Source: JBQTKD01 sp052389435 (lineage in GTDB: Bacteria > Actinomycetota > Actinomycetes > Sporichthyales > Sporichthyaceae). From it: a stretch of 62,310 bases of DNA. How positions within the stretch are numbered: position 1 is the stretch's first letter; each line of letters opens with the position of its first letter. Both the position numbers and the translations under genes were made by a program. Of the stretch, positions 24,703 to 33,279 are shown piece by piece. Below the pieces are notes generated by a model. That model was not told the origin of the DNA. It worked only from the letters and a program-made list of their open reading frames with translations, and did not search any database. The DNA lies in the NCBI GenBank assembly GCA_052389435.1, contig JBQTIB010000025.1, forward strand, positions 1 to 62,310, written 5' to 3'.

Positions 24703-25730
24703 CCGCCGGCCTCCGGAGCGTCGTAGAACACCGCGGCGCGATGGCCGGGGGCAACCTCCCGCAGCGGTGGTCGCTCGGTGGCGCAGCGGGGATCGGCGGC
24801 GACCGGACAGCGCGGCAGGAACGCGCAGCCGGGCGGGCGGTCCGCGGGATCGGGGGGACGGCCGGGCAGGGAGAGGAGCCGCTCGCGGGTTTCGCCGAGG
24901 ACGGGCCGGGCGGCGAGCAGGGCCCGGGTGTACGGGTGGTGCGGGTGCGCGTACAGGTCTGCGACGGGGGCCTGCTCGAGGATCCGTCCGGAGTACATCA
25001 CCGCGACGCGGTCGGCGATTCCGGCGACGACGCCGAGGTCGTGGCTGATCCACACCACCGCGGTGTCCAGCCGTTCCCGGAGCCGATCGACGACCTCGAG
25101 GAGTTGGGCCTGCACGGTGACGTCGAGGGCGGTGGTGGCCTCGTCGGCGATCAGGACCGCGGGATCGCACGCGAGCGCGATCGCGACGACGACGCGCTGG
25201 CGCAGCCCGCCGGACAGTTCGTGGGGGTGGGCCCGCAGCCGTGTCCGCGGGTCGGGCACCCCGACGGCGTCCAGCAGTTCGGCGGCGCGCTCCCGGGCTG
25301 CGCGTCGGCGCAGCCCGAGATGCACCTGCATGCCTTCGGTGAGCTGCCGTTCGACGGTCAGCATCGGGTTCAGCGCGGTCATCGGGTCCTGGAAGACCAT
25401 CGCGACGCCGCGGCCGCGGATCTCCCGAAGCCGTTTCCGAGGGACCGTCAGAAGGTTCACGCCGTCGAAGCGAACGGACCCGCGGACGGTCGCGTCGCGG
25501 GGAAGCAGGCCGAGGACGGCGAGCGCGCTGACGCTCTTGCCGCTGCCGGACTCCCCGACGATGCCGAGGACCTCGCGAGGGCCGACGTCGAAGGAGACCC
25601 CGTCGACGGCGCGAGCGGCGCCGAAGTCGACGCTCAGCTCGCGAACGGACAACACGGGCTCGGGACGTCCGCTCGAGGGTGAGCTATGGGTCACGCTCGA
25701 GCGGACGCCGGTGGTCTGCCGTTCGCTCAT
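24699..25730 (-). CDS. Peptide/nickel ABC transporter ATPase (OppD/DppD type)
   Basis: 343 aa. Walker A GESGSGKS, Q-loop VFQDPMTALNPMLTV, signature LSGGLRQRVVVAIALA, Walker B VLIADEATTALD, H-loop ISHDL. The Cys-containing tail (GCAFLPRCPVAADPRC) is typical. It has an unusual 25-residue N-terminal extension rich in Ser/Thr, encoded by a 42-bp hairpin. The ATG overlaps the upstream permease stop. Confidence 0.9.
   Translation of the reverse strand: MSERQTTGVRSSVTHSSPSSGRPEPVLSVRELSVDFGAARAVDGVSFDVGPREVLGIVGESGSGKSVSALAVLGLLPRDATVRGSVRFDGVNLLTVPRKRLREIRGRGVAMVFQDPMTALNPMLTVERQLTEGMQVHLGLRRRAARERAAELLDAVGVPDPRTRLRAHPHELSGGLRQRVVVAIALACDPAVLIADEATTALDVTVQAQLLEVVDRLRERLDTAVVWISHDLGVVAGIADRVAVMYSGRILEQAPVADLYAHPHHPYTRALLAARPVLGETRERLLSLPGRPPDPADRPPGCAFLPRCPVAADPRCATERPPLREVAPGHRAAVFYDAPEAGG
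25666..25707. repeat. Near-perfect 42-bp hairpin inside the DppD-type gene
   Basis: A perfect 12-bp inverted repeat (CGTCCGCTCGAG with CTCGAGCGGACG) is extended by four more pairs after one mismatch (GGTGA with TCACG), around an 8-nt loop. It lies in codons 8-22 of the ATPase gene, outside the conserved domain. Confidence 0.7.
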
Positions 25731-26626
25731 CGGCCGTTCGCCTCCAGAAGCGAGCGCTGGCGTGGGTCGAGGGCGTCGCGCAGCGCGTCGCCGACGAGGT
25801 TGCAGGCCAGCACCGCAAGGAAGATCGCGGAGCCGGGGAAGGCGGCGACCCACCAGTGGTCCTGCATGTAGTCCCGGCCTTCGGCGAGCATGCCGCCCCA
25901 GGACGGATTCGGCGGTTGGGTGCCGAGGCCGACGAAGGACAGCGCCGCCTCGGCGAGCAGGGCGAAGGCGAGGCTGATCGACACCTGCACGACGATCGGG
26001 TTCGCCACGTTCGGCAGCACGTGCCGCGCGAGGATTCGGCCGTCGGAGGCGCCGAAGGAACGGGCGGCGCGGACGTAGACGGTCTCGCTGACGGACAGGG
26101 CGCCGGCGCGGGCCACCCGGGCGAAGATGGGCACGTAGACGACGGCGATGGCGACGGTGGCGTTGTTCGGGCCGGGGCCGCGCACGGCGAGAACGGCGAT
26201 CGCCAGCAGCATCGCCGGGAACGCGAAGAGCACGTCCATGCCGCGCATCAGCAGGGCGTCGAGCCACCTGCGGTAGTACCCGGCTACCAGACCCACGACG
26301 ACCCCGACGATCGCGGCGAGCCCGACGGCCAGGACGGACACGCGCAGCGAGACCGCGGCGCCGATCAGGACGCGGGAGAGGATGTCGCGGCCGAGTTGGT
26401 CGGTGCCGAAGGGATGGGCGAGGCTCGGGGAGGCGAGCCGGCCGTCGACGACGTCGACGTCGTTGGGTCCGTACGGCGCGAGTTGGTCGCCGAAGAGTCC
26501 GACGACGACGAAAACCGCCAGCACGAAGACGCCGAAAGCGCCGAGCGGGTTGGCGAGCACGGTGCGCAGGGTGCCGCCGCCCGCGCGGGCGCGGCGGCGG
26601 CGGAGCGCGAGCGGTTGCGCGGTCAC
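25727..26626 (-). CDS. Peptide/nickel ABC transporter permease (DppC type)
   Basis: 299 aa from GTG 26626, which overlaps the upstream permease stop (GTGA). Several membrane helices, an N-terminal OppC-N region (NPLGAFGVFVLAVFVVVGLFGDQLAPYGPND), HPFGTDQLGRDILSRVL, and the EAA-type cytoplasmic loop (VRAARSFGASDGRILARHVLPN) that docks the ATPase. It pairs with the permease at 26623. Confidence 0.9.
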   Translation of the reverse strand: MTAQPLALRRRRARAGGGTLRTVLANPLGAFGVFVLAVFVVVGLFGDQLAPYGPNDVDVVDGRLASPSLAHPFGTDQLGRDILSRVLIGAAVSLRVSVLAVGLAAIVGVVVGLVAGYYRRWLDALLMRGMDVLFAFPAMLLAIAVLAVRGPGPNNATVAIAVVYVPIFARVARAGALSVSETVYVRAARSFGASDGRILARHVLPNVANPIVVQVSISLAFALLAEAALSFVGLGTQPPNPSWGGMLAEGRDYMQDHWWVAAFPGSAIFLAVLACNLVGDALRDALDPRQRSLLEANGR

Positions 26627-27612
26627 CGCAGGCCGATCCGCGGGTCGAGCACCGCGTAGAGCAGGTCCACGACGAGGTTGACGACCAGGAACACCAGCGC
26701 GAACAGGAGCACGGCGCCCTGCAGCACCGGGTAGTCGCGGGCCTGCACCGCCTGGAGTGCGAGCTGGCCGAGACCGTTCCAGGAGAAGACGATTTCCACC
26801 ACCACGACGCCGGAGAGCAGGTAGGCGAGCTGGATGCCGGCGACGGTCAGGACCGGCACCGAGGCGTTGCGCAGGACGTGGCGCCGGAGCACCGTGCGCT
26901 CCGGCAGGCCCTTGGCGCGGGCGGTGCGGGTGTGGTCCTCGCCCAGGACCTCGAGTGCGGACGCTCGAACGAACCTGGTCAGTACCGCGCCGGACACCAC
27001 TCCGACGGTGACCGCCGGCAGGACGAGATGGACGAACCAGCGGGCCGGATCCTCGGTCAGCGGCACGTACCCGCCGGCGGGGAACCAGCCGAACGATCCG
27101 GCCAGGACCAGGATCGCGAGGATGCCGAGCCAGAAGTCCGGGACAGAAATGCCGATTTGGCTCACGATCGTGCCCGCTCGGTCCAGGACGGATCGCGGCC
27201 GCAGCGCGGACAGCAGACCGAGCGGGATGGAGATCGCCAGCGCGACGACGATGGCCGCCACCGCAAGGGAAACGGTCGCCGGGAGCCGTTCGGCGAGGAC
27301 CGCCGAGACGGGATCCTCGCTGCGGAAGCTGACCCCGAGATCGCCCTGCAGTGCGTTGCCGAGCCAGTGGAGGTACTGGGAGAGCAACGGCCGGTCCAGA
27401 CCCGCCTCGGCCCGCAGCGCCGCGTAGGTCTCCGGGTCGTAGCGGGTGCCGAGCGCGAGGCGGACGGGATCGCCGGGCACGAGGTGCACGAGAGCGAACA
27501 CGGCGACGCTCACGCCCCACAGCACCGCGAGGGTGGACGCGACGCGCCGGACCAGAAACCCGGTCGGCGCCGTCGGCCTACGGCGCGGCGCCTCGACCGC
27601 CGACGCGGTCAC
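26623..27612 (-). CDS. Peptide/nickel ABC transporter permease (DppB type)
   Basis: 329 aa from GTG 27612, overlapping the stop of the substrate-binding protein gene (GTGA). OppB-type N-terminus (FLVRRVASTLAVLWGVSVAVFALVHLVPGDPV), about six helices, and the EAA loop (RTARAKGLPERTVLRRHVLRN). It forms the channel with the DppC-type subunit. The substrate class (peptide, nickel, or sugar oligomer) cannot be told from the permeases. Confidence 0.9.
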   Translation of the reverse strand: MTASAVEAPRRRPTAPTGFLVRRVASTLAVLWGVSVAVFALVHLVPGDPVRLALGTRYDPETYAALRAEAGLDRPLLSQYLHWLGNALQGDLGVSFRSEDPVSAVLAERLPATVSLAVAAIVVALAISIPLGLLSALRPRSVLDRAGTIVSQIGISVPDFWLGILAILVLAGSFGWFPAGGYVPLTEDPARWFVHLVLPAVTVGVVSGAVLTRFVRASALEVLGEDHTRTARAKGLPERTVLRRHVLRNASVPVLTVAGIQLAYLLSGVVVVEIVFSWNGLGQLALQAVQARDYPVLQGAVLLFALVFLVVNLVVDLLYAVLDPRIGLR

Positions 27613-29150
27613 GGCGCCAACTCGACGTTCTCGAAGTTCACCGCGCGGTCGGCTCGCACCTGATACCCCGTCAGCTTCGGCGACCAGCCGTGCACGACCT
27701 GCGGGTTGTAGAGGTAGATGTAGCTGCCGGCGTCGACGATCCGCCTGGCCGCCTCGTCGTAGAGCTGGGCTCGTCGGGTCGGATCGGCCTGCGCCGCGGC
27801 CTGCTCGAGCAGCGCGTCGGTCCGTTCGTCGCAGTAGCCCTGGTAGTTGTTCGAGCCGTCGCAGGCGTGCTGGGACTGGTAGAAGTCGAACGGGTCGGCG
27901 TTGCCGAGCCAACCGAGCAGGAACGTGTCGAACTCGCCCTTGCCCTGCCGGTCCAGCCAGGTCGCGAACTCCTCGACCTCGACCCGGACGTCGATCCCGA
28001 TCTCGTGCAGGTTGGACGCGATCACCTGCGCCGCCTGGACCGTCTCCGGGTACTCGCCGGTGACCATCAGACCCATCGTGAACCGCGGCTGTCCGGCCTC
28101 GGCGAGCAACCGGCGCGCCCGCGGCACGTCGCGGGAGGCCGGCGCGTAGTCGGAGTGCCCGTAGACCCCCTCGGGGATCGCGGTCTGGATCGGCTTGGCG
28201 AGCCCGGGCTGCGCGGCCTCCGCGATGGCCTCGCGGTCCAGACCGAGGTTGATCGCCTGGCGCACCTTCGGATCGTCGAACGGCCCGCGCTGGAAGTTCG
28301 GTCCGAGGTACCAGTAGTCGACGCTGGGAATCTGACCGAGCCTCACGTCGTCGTCCTCGGCGAGCTTGCGGACCCGCGCCGGCGGCAGGTTGTCCGTCCA
28401 GTCGATCTGCCCGGTCTGCAACGCCACGAGCGCCGTGGTCGGTTCGCTCACGTAGCGGAACTCCACCGAGCTGACCTCGACCGGCTCGCCCCAGTAGTGC
28501 TCGTTCGGCAGCAGCGTCACCCCCGCCGCGGTGTCGCGGACCACGCGGAAGGGCCCGGTGCCTACGGTCTCGCGGGCGAGGTTCAGACGCTCGGCCGCGC
28601 CCTGCGGGAGGATCGCGGTTCCCTTGAAGCCGCCGAGCTGGGAGAGCAGATACGGCGTCGGGCGCTTCAGCTCGAAGCGCACGGTGTGGGGGTCGACGGC
28701 CACGACCTCCGCGATCGGCTCGAGGCGGTAGGCGTTGGACAGCTTCCCGTCGACGATGCGCTCGATGGAGTACACGACGTCCGCCGCGTCGAACTCGCTG
28801 CCGTCGGCGAACTTCACGCCCTGGCGCAGCGTGAACGTCCAGGACCTGCCGTCTTCGGCCATCGTCCAGGATTCGGCCAGCTGCGGGGAGAAGGCGCCGC
28901 CGGTGGCGTCGGGGACGACGAGGGTGTCGTAGACGTTCTCCAGGATCTGGAAGCTCGCGTGTGCGGTGGTCTTGTGCGGGTCGAGCTGATCGGGCTGGCC
29001 GCCGATCGCCGCGACGAAGGGCCGTTCGCCCCGGTCCACCGCCTGCAGCCCGGCCTGACCGCATCCGGCGAGCAGGAGCGCGAGCGCCGTGGACGCGAGC
29101 CCGACCCTCGCCCGGCGGGGGCGAAGCGGAATCGGTCGGGCAGACGTCGT
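27609..29150 (-). CDS. Peptide/nickel ABC substrate-binding lipoprotein (unusual start)
   Basis: Family 5 solute-binding protein. The mature domain from residue ~30 shows GGQPDQLDPHKTTAHASFQILENVYDTLV, LAESWTMAEDGRSWTFTLRQGVKFADGSEFDAADVVYSIERI and DPKVRQAINLGLDREAI. The frame continues upstream of the first GTG (29039) and encodes a perfect lipoprotein signal (RPRRARVG...ALALLLAGC, Cys codon at 29061-29063). No ATG/GTG/TTG occurs in that stretch before an in-frame TGA near 29225. The best fit is an ACG at 29150, 6 nt after AGGAG; a CTG at 29156 or ATT at 29132 are alternatives. Without the signal the protein would be cytoplasmic. Confidence 0.85.
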   Translation of the reverse strand, partial: TTSARPIPLRPRRARVGLASTALALLLAGCGQAGLQAVDRGERPFVAAIGGQPDQLDPHKTTAHASFQILENVYDTLVVPDATGGAFSPQLAESWTMAEDGRSWTFTLRQGVKFADGSEFDAADVVYSIERIVDGKLSNAYRLEPIAEVVAVDPHTVRFELKRPTPYLLSQLGGFKGTAILPQGAAERLNLARETVGTGPFRVVRDTAAGVTLLPNEHYWGEPVEVSSVEFRYVSEPTTALVALQTGQIDWTDNLPPARVRKLAEDDDVRLGQIPSVDYWYLGPNFQRGPFDDPKVRQAINLGLDREAIAEAAQPGLAKPIQTAIPEGVYGHSDYAPASRDVPRARRLLAEAGQPRFTMGLMVTGEYPETVQAAQVIASNLHEIGIDVRVEVEEFATWLDRQGKGEFDTFLLGWLGNADPFDFYQSQHACDGSNNYQGYCDERTDALLEQAAAQADPTRRAQLYDEAARRIVDAGSYIYLYNPQVVHGWSPKLTGYQVRADRAVNFENVELAP

Positions 29151-29366
29151 CCTCAGCTCCTGGGCGCGGGCGAAACGGAAGTCCGTCTCAGCCCTAGCCG
29201 CCCGCGGCGTGCACCAAACCTGGGGTCAGGCGCGCGTGCCGAACTCGTCGATCGGCTCCTACCCGGGGGGGCTGGCGCACAGGTGGTCGCTGAGCCGGCG
29301 CCGAGAAAGCCCTCCCGGGAAGCCCGGGGAGGGGCCAAGTCCTTTCGGTGCGCCCCCACGATCGGC

Positions 29367-29505
29367 TACGGCGCCTCCCTCGACCGGCTGCCGGGCGTCA
29401 CGCCGGCGACGACGAACCTCGTCTCGCTGCTTGGTCTGCACCGCCGCTGGCGCGGCGCGCTGGTCGATCACCTGTGCGTGTTCGAGACGACGTCGGTGGC
29501 TCGCG
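29367..29505 (+). pseudogene. Remnant of iron-containing redox enzyme (heme-oxygenase-like fold)
   Basis: About 46 codons read IGYGASLDRLPGVTP, then ATTNLVSLLGLHRRWRGAL, then VDHLCVFETTS. This closely fits the central segment of actinobacterial 'iron-containing redox enzyme family' proteins (haem-oxygenase-2-like), which are normally over 300 aa. Neither side continues with family-like sequence in any frame, and there is no start nearby. It is most likely a decayed fragment rather than a working gene. Identification is from memory of the family motif. Confidence 0.45.
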
Positions 29506-29639
29506 CTGGAGGGCGCCTTCGCCTCCCACCTGCTCCGCTCGTGGATTTCGGGCCGATCCCCGCCGCTGGCGAACGAATCGTCGCGGCGACCGCCGGCAGA
29601 ACTCGGCACCGCCGCGGGCTGACGCCGCGTCGCGGTCTG

Positions 29640-29695
29640 CCGTGGGGGATGACAACCCCCACGGAATCGCGATCAACCCCGGGTTTCCCCCGGGG
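29640..29695. terminator. Two hairpins ending the fliC-fliD-fliS unit
   Basis: Hairpin 1 is a 9-bp perfect stem, CCGTGGGGG with CCCCCACGG, 7-nt loop (29640-29664). Hairpin 2 is CCCCGGG with CCCGGGG (29677-29695). Both lie 60-115 bp past the last leftward flagellar gene and are the likely terminator. Confidence 0.6.
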
Positions 29696-29754
29696 GACCT
29701 CCCCGCGACGCCGCCGGCCCCGACGGTACCGAGCCCGCTGCGTCCGGCGAGGTG

Positions 29755-30117
29755 TCAGTAGCTGGCGTCGAGAAAGGCCGGCGTGGAGCGGTCGAGGGCG
29801 TGGGACTGGATGCGATCTGCGAGGCGCAGTTCCTGGCGTGCGCTGGCGATGGCCCGCGACAGGCTCTCCGCGACGCGCAGTTGGCGGGCCGCGATGGCCT
29901 CCGCGCGGCTGCGCAGACCGTCGGGCAGTGGGCCGGAGAGTTCGGGGGCGACCCAGGTGGGACGTTCGGGGATCTCGCGGGCGTAGGTGCCGTCGAGCAG
30001 CAGCGCCTCCGCGCGGGCGACGTCGAGCTCCAACGCCGTCAGGGCGTCGGACCACGCTTGCTCCCACGGCGACTGCGCGGCGGCCGGCGAGGGCGGAACG
30101 AGGGTGAACCTGGTCAT
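29755..30117 (-). CDS. FliT-like small flagellar protein
   Basis: 120 aa, almost all helical (ALTALELDVARAEALLLDG; GLRSRAEAIAARQLRVAESLSRAIASARQELRLADRI). The N-terminus is Pro-rich. No clear motif, but its place directly behind fliS (10 bp), in the slot usually used by fliT, suggests a small export chaperone for FliD or a flagellin regulator. Inferred from position and size. Confidence 0.5.
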   Translation of the reverse strand: MTRFTLVPPSPAAAQSPWEQAWSDALTALELDVARAEALLLDGTYAREIPERPTWVAPELSGPLPDGLRSRAEAIAARQLRVAESLSRAIASARQELRLADRIQSHALDRSTPAFLDASY

Positions 30118-30127
30118 GGCGACCTCC

Positions 30128-30538
30128 TCAGCCGGCCCGGTCTACCGGGGCGGCCAGCGTGGCGACCTCGAGGGCGGCGGTACGCCACGCCTCGGCGAGC
30201 GGTTCGATCAGGGCGCGTACCGCCGTGGTGCGAGCGGAGTCGCAGGCGACGTTGGCGCCCACGAGCTCGGAGTGCACGAAGGCGTAGAGGGACGCGAGGC
30301 CCGCAGCGCCGTCCCAGCCCGCGTCGCGGCGCAGACTGCTCGCGAGTTCGAGCACGACGTCCTGCGCGTGGAGCAGGTGGGTGTTCGCCGCGGAGCGGTC
30401 GCCGACGTCCTGGGCGTCGACGCCGCGGGCGAGGTCGAGGAGCAGGCGGTCGTAGAGCATCGTGACCAGGCGCATCGGGGAGGCGGTGGCGACGGCGTCG
30501 TCGACGAACCGTGCGCGCTGGGCGGCGGTGATGCTCAT
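30128..30538 (-). CDS. fliS: Flagellin export chaperone FliS
   Basis: 136 aa. Typical FliS four-helix bundle: the DAVATASPMRLVTMLYDRLLLDLARG segment ('SP..L..MLYDG.L..L') and a second half with HLLHAQDVVLELASSL and LASLYAFVHSELVGANVACD. It binds the C-terminus of flagellin in the cytoplasm and prevents early polymerisation. It sits in fliD-fliS order as in other bacteria. Confidence 0.9.
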   Translation of the reverse strand: MSITAAQRARFVDDAVATASPMRLVTMLYDRLLLDLARGVDAQDVGDRSAANTHLLHAQDVVLELASSLRRDAGWDGAAGLASLYAFVHSELVGANVACDSARTTAVRALIEPLAEAWRTAALEVATLAAPVDRAG

Positions 30539-30581
30539 GTGCAGTCTCCGAACGGTGTCGTGGTCGGTCCAGGTGCGGCCA

Positions 30582-31895
30582 CTACGAGCCCCACGAGGGC
30601 AGCGAGGCGAGCTGGCCGGAAAGCCAGTTGGACTGGTTCTTCAGCCCCGACAGGGCCGTTTCCATCGCAGTGAACTGCCGCAGCAGTGCCGCCTTGCGCG
30701 CGACCAACCTGGTGTCCCAGCCGTCGATGCGTGCGCCGAGATCCTTGATGGCCGAGTCGCGGCCCTGGATGGCCAGCGTGAGCGATCCCGACTCGGTGTC
30801 GGTGGCGCCCTTGGCGACCGCGGCCAGATTCGACGCGACTCCGGAGGCCAGCGCCTGGGCGAGCGCCGGGTCCTGCGTGCTCAACTCCAGGAAGCGGGCT
30901 CGGTCGAAGGTGAGCCGGCCGTTGCGGTCGAGGGCGAGACCGGCCTGGCCGGGGGATCCGGCGTCCTCGATCTCGCCGAGCACGCTCAGCGTCGCGGACT
31001 GCAGCGATCGGATCGTCGCCTCGCCCAACAGGGCTCCGCCCTTCTTCGACGTGGCGTCGTAGGAGGAGTAGCGGGCGGCCTCGCTCAGGGCGGAGTTGGC
31101 CAGATTGACCATCGCGGCGATCTTGTCGGCCATGGACTCTGGGGTGACCGAGGCGGTGATCGAGACACCCGCTTCGACCTTGCCCACCGTGAAGGTGGTG
31201 CCTGGAAGGACGTCGGTGAAGGTGTTCGTGGCCGAGGTGACCACCAGCCCACCGCCGAGGTCGATCGCAGCGTCGGTGCCCGTGCGAACCACGGAGGTGG
31301 CACCGAAGCCGTCGAGGGTGAACTGGTTGGCGCTGCCGGAGTCCTTCGAGGTGATCTGCAGCCGGAAGGCGCCGGGAGAGACCTGCACGACGCTGGCGGT
31401 GAGGCCGAGGGAGCCGCCGCCCACGGCCGCGGCGTTGTTGATCGCGTCGATGACCCCGGACACCGAGTTGGTCGTCGCCGTGATGGTGAACCCGACGCCG
31501 CCCTTCACCCCGGTCAGCACCACCGGCCAGGTGGGAGCGAGTTCGGAGATGTCGGCGAAGGTGCCGGTGGCGATCGAGTGCGTCTTGGCCAGCGACGTGA
31601 CGTCGAAGTCCAGTTGGCCCGACGTGGCGCCGGCGACGCTGGAGGCGGACACCGACGTCGAGGAGGACTTGGCGATCGGCGAGGTCCAGGTGTCCAGATC
31701 CGCCAAGGCCTCGGCTGCCGTGCGCAGTGCGTTGTACCGAGAGTTGACGTTCTGATACGCCGTCACGGTGGCCTGCGCCTCGGTGACCTTCGAGCGCAGC
31801 GCGGTCTGCGGTGCGGCCTCGGCCTGGATGAGCTGGTTGACCAGCGAGGTGGTGTCCATGCCGCTGATCAGTCCGTCTACCGACATGCCGGCCAT
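30582..31895 (-). CDS. fliD: Flagellar cap protein FliD
   Basis: 437 aa. FliD-N at the start (GMSVDGLISGMDTTSLVNQLIQAEAAPQTALRSKVTEAQATVTAYQNVNSRYNALR) and FliD-C in the second half (LTFDRARFLELSTQDPALAQAL; IKDLGARIDGWDTRLVARKAALLRQFTAMETALSGLKNQSNWLSGQLASL). Forms the filament cap that folds flagellin at the tip. The ATG is preceded by AAGGAGG. It is separated from fliC by a strong hairpin, so it is probably read at lower level than flagellin. Confidence 0.93.
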   Translation of the reverse strand: MAGMSVDGLISGMDTTSLVNQLIQAEAAPQTALRSKVTEAQATVTAYQNVNSRYNALRTAAEALADLDTWTSPIAKSSSTSVSASSVAGATSGQLDFDVTSLAKTHSIATGTFADISELAPTWPVVLTGVKGGVGFTITATTNSVSGVIDAINNAAAVGGGSLGLTASVVQVSPGAFRLQITSKDSGSANQFTLDGFGATSVVRTGTDAAIDLGGGLVVTSATNTFTDVLPGTTFTVGKVEAGVSITASVTPESMADKIAAMVNLANSALSEAARYSSYDATSKKGGALLGEATIRSLQSATLSVLGEIEDAGSPGQAGLALDRNGRLTFDRARFLELSTQDPALAQALASGVASNLAAVAKGATDTESGSLTLAIQGRDSAIKDLGARIDGWDTRLVARKAALLRQFTAMETALSGLKNQSNWLSGQLASLPSWGS

Positions 31896-31952
31896 GGGAA
31901 CCTCCTTCGGCTACCGGTGGTGAACCGGTCGGTGGCGTGCGGAAAGAGCGCG

Positions 31953-31986
31953 CGCTCCGGGGGAGGCGTGGAACTCCCCCGGAGCG
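31953..31986. terminator. Hairpin between fliC and fliD
   Basis: A perfect 13-bp stem (CGCTCCGGGGGAG with CTCCCCCGGAGCG), 8-nt loop, ten bases downstream of the flagellin stop. It is a likely terminator or mRNA-stabilising end that lets flagellin mRNA accumulate above fliD-fliS. Confidence 0.75.
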
Positions 31987-31996
31987 AACGCTGCCA

Positions 31997-33226
31997 TCAG
32001 CCGCGGAGCAGCTGAAGGACCCCCTGCGGCGCCGAGTTCGCCTGCGCGAGCATGGCGGTACCGGCCTGGGACAGGATCTGGTTGCGGGTGAAGCTGACCA
32101 TTTCCGAAGCCATGTCGGTGTCGCGGATGCGGCTCTCGGACGCGGACAGGTTCTCCACCGCGACGTTGAGGTTGTTGATCGTGTGCTCGAACCGGTTCTG
32201 GTAGGCACCGAGCTGGGCCCGCGCGGTGGACACGTTCTTGACCGCGTTGTCCACCCAGTCGATCGCGTTGCGGGCGTTGGCGGTGGAGTCCACCGTGATG
32301 CCGCTGCCGACGCCGAGACCGGCGCTGTCGAAGCCGGTCGCGGTGCCGAGCACCTGGGTGACCGCCGCGGCGCCGGCGGTGGCCGTGCCGGTCAGGCCCA
32401 TCTCCGAAGCGGTGACACCGGTGAAGTTGCCCACGGCGACCGAGGACGAGGCGCCGGTGGTGCCGGAGGTCAGCGTGACGCCGCCGCCGGTCGCGGTGGC
32501 CACGGTGCTGCCGACGGCGGTGTTGATGGCGTCGGCGATGTCGCCGAAGTCGGCTTCCGCGCCGGTCAGGGTGACCGTGACGGCCGCGCCGCCGTCGATC
32601 GTCACCTCGAACTCCTCGGCGGCGGTCGGGGCGGCGAAGGTACCGGTACCGACCAGGGTTCCAGCGGTCGCCGCCGAACCCACGACGCTGGTCGTCGCGG
32701 CGCCGAACACGGCTGCGGTGAGGTCGACGTTGATCCGGTCGTCGGTGGTGTTGTTCGCGCCCACCTGGAAGGCGCCGTCGTAGCCGGCCGAGCTGGCCAC
32801 GCCGACGTCGAGCAGTTTCTGCCCGCCGAAGGAGGTGGTCTTGGCGATGCGGTCGAGCTCGCCCTGGAGCTGGGCGAACTCGGTCTGCGCCGCGGCCTGC
32901 GCCTTGACGTCCTGCGAACCGCCGTTGGCCGCCTGCACGGACAGGTCGCGCATGCGCTGCAGGATCGAGGTCGTCTCGGTCAGCGCACCTTCGGCGGTCT
33001 GCACGACCGAGATGGCGTCCTGGCTGTTGCGGACGGCGACCTTGAGGCCGCCGATCTGCGAACGCAGACCCTCGGAGATGCTCAGGCCGGACGCGTCGTC
33101 GGCGGCCCGGTTGATGCGGAAGCCGCTGGAGAGGCGCTCGAGCGACTTCTCCATCTGACCCGACGTCACCGAGAGGTTCCGGTAGGCGTTCATGGCCGCG
33201 ATGTTCTGATTGATGCGGAGTCCCAT
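31997..33226 (-). CDS. fliC: Flagellin
   Basis: 409 aa. Conserved flagellin N-terminus (GLRINQNIAAMNAYRNLSVTSGQMEKSLERLSSGFRINRAADDASGLSISEGLRSQIGGL) and C-terminus (AQLGAYQNRFEHTINNLNVAVENLSASESRIRDTDMASEMVSFTRNQILSQAGTAMLAQANSAPQGVLQLLRG), with a Thr/Ala/Gly-rich variable middle (residues ~140-320). It is the only flagellin in the window. The leader carries a FliA-type promoter (33291-33319), a CGGA-loop hairpin and AAGGA before the ATG. Confidence 0.95.
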   Translation of the reverse strand: MGLRINQNIAAMNAYRNLSVTSGQMEKSLERLSSGFRINRAADDASGLSISEGLRSQIGGLKVAVRNSQDAISVVQTAEGALTETTSILQRMRDLSVQAANGGSQDVKAQAAAQTEFAQLQGELDRIAKTTSFGGQKLLDVGVASSAGYDGAFQVGANNTTDDRINVDLTAAVFGAATTSVVGSAATAGTLVGTGTFAAPTAAEEFEVTIDGGAAVTVTLTGAEADFGDIADAINTAVGSTVATATGGGVTLTSGTTGASSSVAVGNFTGVTASEMGLTGTATAGAAAVTQVLGTATGFDSAGLGVGSGITVDSTANARNAIDWVDNAVKNVSTARAQLGAYQNRFEHTINNLNVAVENLSASESRIRDTDMASEMVSFTRNQILSQAGTAMLAQANSAPQGVLQLLRG

Positions 33227-33263
33227 GATGGAGTCCTTTCCTGGGGGCTCTGACGTTGACTGA

Positions 33264-33279
33264 GGGCCATCCGTGGCCC
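33264..33279 (-). promoter_or_regulatory. Flagellin leader hairpin with CGGA loop (possible CsrA site)
   Basis: On the mRNA: GGGCCA-CGGA-UGGCCC, a 6-bp stem with a GGA-containing tetraloop closed by A-U, within about 5 nt of the predicted transcript start. CsrA prefers ANGGA in hairpin loops; a second GGA pair (AGGAAAGGA) overlaps the ribosome-binding site. csrA and fliW are in the same island. Confidence 0.55.

Larger units (their letters stand above)
29151..29754. other. 604-bp gap between ABC operon and flagellar island
   Basis: It contains the probable promoter of the ABC operon (unassigned), a short gene remnant at ~29367-29505 and two hairpins near 29640-29695. No intact gene is convincing. 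Confidence 0.4.

Noticed and set aside
29060..29760. Overlapping short frames between the ABC operon and the flagellar genes
   Set aside because: None has a ribosome-binding site, motif or plausible composition, apart from the heme-oxygenase-like fragment listed.
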